NCBI RefSeq assembly: GCF_010729665.1
Contig: NZ_AP022610.1
Span: forward strand, 930,001-994,000
Source of the DNA: Mycolicibacterium madagascariense
Lineage (GTDB): Bacteria; Actinomycetota; Actinomycetes; Mycobacteriales; Mycobacteriaceae
DNA length: 64,000 nucleotides
Reading direction: 5' to 3'
The position numbers were made by a program, and so were the translations under genes. This document shows, in pieces, positions 61,487-64,000 of the stretch; the stretch's first letter is position 1, and each line of letters begins with the position of its first letter. Under the pieces are notes generated by a model that was not told the origin of the DNA, searched no databases, and saw nothing but the letters and a program-made list of their open reading frames with translations.

Positions 61487-62620
61487 GTGCCACTCGTCAT
61501 CCAAACCCGCTTCGCCACCGGCGTGGCCATGGTGGGAGCCACCGCCCTCATCGCCGCCCCCTTGGCGCCGTCGACTCCCGCCTTTCGCCCACCAGACAGC
61601 CACGCCGCCACCGTTCTGGTGGCCGCCGAAACTCCCATCGACAGCGCCGCCTATGCGGTGGCGAAGACCTTGGTCGCTCAGTTGCCGGCCCTCACCACCC
61701 CAGCTCAAGCGCTCAGCGACTTCGGGGTGCTGACCGAGTTTCTCGTCAGCACCGCGAATAGCTACATCCAGTCCTTCGCGGGCGCTCCGCAGGCCATCAT
61801 CACCGCTGCAGGTCAGGTCGTGAACGGCGATGTCAACGGCGCGTTCACCACGCTGGAGGGAATCCTGTTGACGCCGACGTTCAACTTGGCCCTTGATGGC
61901 TCGCTGCAGAATGCGGCCGATACGGCGGCTGACCTCATACCGTCTGCACCCGTCGCCAATGTGGTGAAGGCGCTGCCGAACATCGTCGTGACCGCCGCGT
62001 TCCCGCTGTTGTTCACCTACTCCGATGCTCGGGTCAACGTGGTGAACGCCGTCTCCGCGGTCGTCCATGCGCTGTCGACCCTGAACCTTTCGGGTGCGCT
62101 CAGAGGGATCGCGACGGGGTTGAACACCATCACCAGCAACCTGGCCAGCGACGTGTTCGGTGACGGCGGTGTCGTCAGCGGCTTGGGACAGGCGCTCCAG
62201 CAGATCATCTCCGCGGCGTTCCCCCCGCCCGCGGCCACCCTCGCCGGCACAGCTACCACGAAGACGCTGGTAGCCAAGACCGATCACCTCTCGACGGACA
62301 CGGTCGCAACCTCCATCACGGCGGCACCGACGACCCAGAACTCCACTGGTAGAGCGGCAACCAGGCCCCACCTGAGCAGCACTAAGACCTCGACCACGAG
62401 GGCGTCCAACGACACAGACGGCAAGACGTCAACGAACTCGACCACGGACGCGACGAAGACCTCGTCGTCAGGCGAAACCGGGAACGATGGCGGCGACACG
62501 TCCGCCTCAGGCAAGGACTCCCGGATCGCCAGAACCAACAAGGGCGGAGGCGAGACGAAGAGGCACGCAGGCGTTTTGGGCCGCGCGCACGCCGAAACGA
62601 GTGCCACTCATACGGATTGA
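61487..62620 (+). CDS. GjpA-like secreted/outer-membrane protein
   Basis: A 377-residue exported protein from GTG 61487 with RBS GGGGAG. It has the hydrophobic start RFATGVAMVGATALIAAPLAP seen (in spirit) in the mycobacterial outer membrane porin GjpA family, then long Ala/Ile/Leu-rich helical segments (AAYAVAKTLVAQLPALTTPAQ, TAFPLLFTYSDARVNVVNAV in part), and from about residue 270 a Thr/Ser/Asn-rich low-complexity tail (TTKTLVAKTD, SSTKTSTTRASNDTDGK, GGDTSASGKDS). The tail contrasts with the helical part and may be glycosylated or wall-associated. Function is inferred only. Confidence 0.65.
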   Translation: MPLVIQTRFATGVAMVGATALIAAPLAPSTPAFRPPDSHAATVLVAAETPIDSAAYAVAKTLVAQLPALTTPAQALSDFGVLTEFLVSTANSYIQSFAGAPQAIITAAGQVVNGDVNGAFTTLEGILLTPTFNLALDGSLQNAADTAADLIPSAPVANVVKALPNIVVTAAFPLLFTYSDARVNVVNAVSAVVHALSTLNLSGALRGIATGLNTITSNLASDVFGDGGVVSGLGQALQQIISAAFPPPAATLAGTATTKTLVAKTDHLSTDTVATSITAAPTTQNSTGRAATRPHLSSTKTSTTRASNDTDGKTSTNSTTDATKTSSSGETGNDGGDTSASGKDSRIARTNKGGGETKRHAGVLGRAHAETSATHTD

Positions 62621-62843
62621 CCTTGTCTCACCAAATCGCACGACACGGCACCCCTGGGCGCAGCCCGTCGGTCCAAGGGCTACGGCCGGATCAACGAGAT
62701 CGTTCACGGGCGATCCCCGTCGACACGGACATGGCCTTCGTCGACATGCAGGCGCACTACGACGCCGGGATTGTCCGAGAAAAGGTGGCGGACAGGCTAT
62801 CTGCCGTCGAGCGGATAGCCTGACCGGCGACCTGGCTTGCCCG

Positions 62844-63149
62844 TCAGCAGCGCCCGCCAGGCCCTGCACCCGGCCACGGTGCCGGGATGGCGGGGTTGTC
62901 GGGCGACGGCGGGCACACGCGACCGCACTGCATGCCACCGAACCCGAGCACGGTGACGTTGGCGCAGTGGTCGTAGCTGCCGTCGCTGTAAGTCTGTCCG
63001 TCGCAATAGTTTCCGCCACCCCAGGGTGACCAGCCGCCCTGACAGTTCGGCATGGCACTGGCCGGCGCGGCAGCGCCGATGTACGAGCCGACGAGCGCAA
63101 GCGTCCCGATGGTCACCTTCAGTCCGGTCGTGGAGAATGTCTTTGGCAT
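62844..63149 (-). CDS. Small secreted cysteine-rich protein
   Basis: A 101-residue precursor starting at ATG 63149. Signal peptide MPKTFSTTGLKVTIGTLALV... with predicted cleavage after PASA-MPNC. The ~70-residue mature peptide has six cysteines (PNCQGG, YCDGQT, HCANV, MQCGRV, VCPPS, final GRC), likely three disulfides, plus glycine-rich segments (GGWSPWGGGNY). It matches small exported mycobacterial peptides of unknown function. Upstream (by promoter) lies the unannotated 63150-63870 region. Confidence 0.75.
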   Translation of the reverse strand: MPKTFSTTGLKVTIGTLALVGSYIGAAAPASAMPNCQGGWSPWGGGNYCDGQTYSDGSYDHCANVTVLGFGGMQCGRVCPPSPDNPAIPAPWPGAGPGGRC

Positions 63150-63867
63150 GGAGCGTTCCTTCTACGTTTCGGGCAGCCGCGATGGCGCTACCCGTTGTCG
63201 ATGACAGAGCCGCGAGCTCAACTCCCCGATGGAGTCGCGGCGGCTTGAGGCATGCGCGGAGCATGGGCAACGCGCGCATGTGACGGGAGTGAGCGAGCCG
63301 CGGAATCACGTGAACTCCGCCTGCCGCCACTCGGCAAATAGACATCGCCAGGCCCGCCACGGTGGCGTCGACGAAGCGATGCGTCGTACGAAAATAGTTA
63401 GCTCTGAGTCAGCTTTCCTCCCCCGAAAGCAGATACGCCGAGTGATCGGCGTCCGTGATGAGTATCACAGATGGATCACAGGCCGTCAATATTTGGCGTA
63501 ACTGAATTCGCGTAGTGCTGCTATAGCGAAGCGCTGGGATTCCTATCGGCAGTGGTGAAGCGAGTAGACGCCGCGTCGTACGATCCGTCAGCAAACAGAG
63601 ATGCCGCTGTCGACCCGTTGCTGACGCATCCGCCGGCCGCGCCCTCGTAGGCGTCCGGCTCGGCCGGGGGTGTTGACAACACCAGTGATCCCCATGAGCA
63701 GGATGTTTGCTAGCGTGACTCCTGTGGTGTCATGGGACTGCTGTGAATCATGGTGACCACGAGGCGTCGCACGACCCGCGCCCACGCGACACGCAGCGGC
63801 AATGAGGGGTGGACGGTTCCAGCACGCCTAGAATCTGCGCTGGCTGGCCGATGGCCTGGGAGGCGAC
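63150..63867. other. 718-base region with no recognised gene
   Basis: Between the Cys-rich secreted gene (divergent) and the last gene. It is visibly less GC-rich in parts (63401-63540). The only notable element is a CRP-like palindrome at 63454-63469. Short open frames on the minus strand (63409-63594, 63588-63785) show no coding character. Confidence 0.5.
63454..63469. promoter_or_regulatory. CRP-like palindrome
   Basis: CGTGA-TGAGTA-TCACA matches the CRP consensus TGTGA-N6-TCACA at nine of ten positions. It lies ~305 bases upstream of the Cys-rich gene's ATG and ~415 upstream of the last gene, with no closer start. Confidence 0.35.
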
Positions 63868-63870
63868 GTG

Positions 63871-64000
63871 GTGCCGGACACCGGAATGCGAAGGGCCCGT
63901 TGGTCGTCCCGGCGGCTGACGCTCGCCGCCTGCGTCGTCGCGATGCTCTCGGTCGGCGCGTTCACTGTGCCCAATCTGCACACGCAGGTGCTCGTCTCCG
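63871..64000 (+). CDS. N-terminal fragment of an exported or membrane protein (partial)
   Basis: GTG 63871 (or 63868) follows GGGAGG at 6-7 bases and the frame stays open to the window edge. The sequence MRRARWSSRRLTLAACVVAM... (from the in-frame ATG 63886) is a classical signal peptide: arginine-rich start, then hydrophobic core ACVVAMLSVGAFTV. The product is not identifiable from 43 residues. Confidence 0.6.
   Translation, partial: MPDTGMRRARWSSRRLTLAACVVAMLSVGAFTVPNLHTQVLVS

Noticed and set aside
62617..62823. 68-residue + strand frame with a peptide VDTDMAFVDMQAHYD
   Set aside because: No clear ribosome-binding site, no domain, and it sits in a 223-base convergent gap. Possibly a fragment, but not supportable.
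63409..63594. 61-residue minus-strand frame
   Set aside because: No ribosome-binding site, no known motif, and composition unlike genes around it.
63673..63678. TTGACA as a -35 box
   Set aside because: No fitting -10 hexamer 16-19 bases downstream; the nearest TA-rich element (TAGCGT) is 32 bases away.
1..64000. CRISPR arrays, insertion sequences, prophage or rRNA genes
   Set aside because: I saw no spaced repeat array, no transposase or integrase frame and no rRNA. The only tandem repeat is the 36-bp array at 2565-2664.

Overview
The window is a 64-kb piece of a high-GC actinobacterial chromosome, almost certainly a non-tuberculous mycobacterium (Mycolicibacterium/Mycobacterium). Evidence: many GTG starts and GTGA/ATGA stop-start overlaps; families largely restricted to mycobacteria (two DUF3349 proteins, an Emb-type arabinosyltransferase, GrcC1, MgtA, MenJ, FadD8); and a gene order that, from memory, follows the M. 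tuberculosis Rv0528-Rv0566c region closely from about 1 to 55 kb. No species call is possible from the window alone.

Layout. 1-2.3 kb: end of the cytochrome c maturation operon (resB end, ccsB, a ParA/MinD-like ATPase). 2.3-5.3 kb: small membrane proteins, menA and a DUF1345 protein. 5.3-8.2 kb: an extra Emb-family arabinosyltransferase. 8.4-11.3 kb: methylthioadenosine phosphorylase, a sugar-nucleotide epimerase and a nitronate monooxygenase. 11.4-13.1 kb: a two-component system. 13.2-16.5 kb: glycosyltransferase, DUF2064 and methyltransferase genes, then a large membrane protein. 16.6-20.9 kb: F420-type oxidoreductase, AI-2E transporter family protein, PPOX protein, menE, DUF3349. 21.2-23.1 kb: pitA, a small membrane protein and a second DUF3349. 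23.1-27.6 kb: VOC protein, SDR, a fused E1 dehydrogenase and menB. 27.6-31.5 kb: an accessory block (HAD, ECF sigma, MFS, FadR-type regulator). 31.5-37.2 kb: fadD8, DUF3253, YciI, amidohydrolase, acyl-CoA ligase. 37.3-38.9 kb: a stand-alone qcrB. 39.1-43 kb: menC, bpoC-like gene, menD, DUF3592-like gene. 43-49.4 kb: mgtA, lipoprotein, SDR, menG, small protein, large LuxR regulator. 49.6-55.2 kb: menJ, grcC1, htpX, secreted protein, gpsA, yajQ, tRNA-Tyr. 55.3-64 kb: an accessory tail without the syntenic backbone (GlxA-type regulator, MBL hydrolase, lipocalin-like protein, a broken MBL gene, SDR/NmrA pair, GjpA-like secreted protein, Cys-rich secreted peptide).

Functional theme: menaquinone. 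menA, menB, menC, menD, menE, menG and menJ, a polyprenyl diphosphate synthase (grcC1) and a MenH-like hydrolase all lie here, interleaved with users of the quinone or its electron transport chain: cytochrome c maturation (ccsB) and a cytochrome b subunit (qcrB). A second theme is the cell envelope (Emb paralogue, MgtA, other glycosyltransferases, GjpA-like protein). A third is phosphate uptake: pitA has a candidate PHO box in its upstream region. fadD8 carries an exact KstR-type operator just upstream of its start, pointing to sterol-responsive control.
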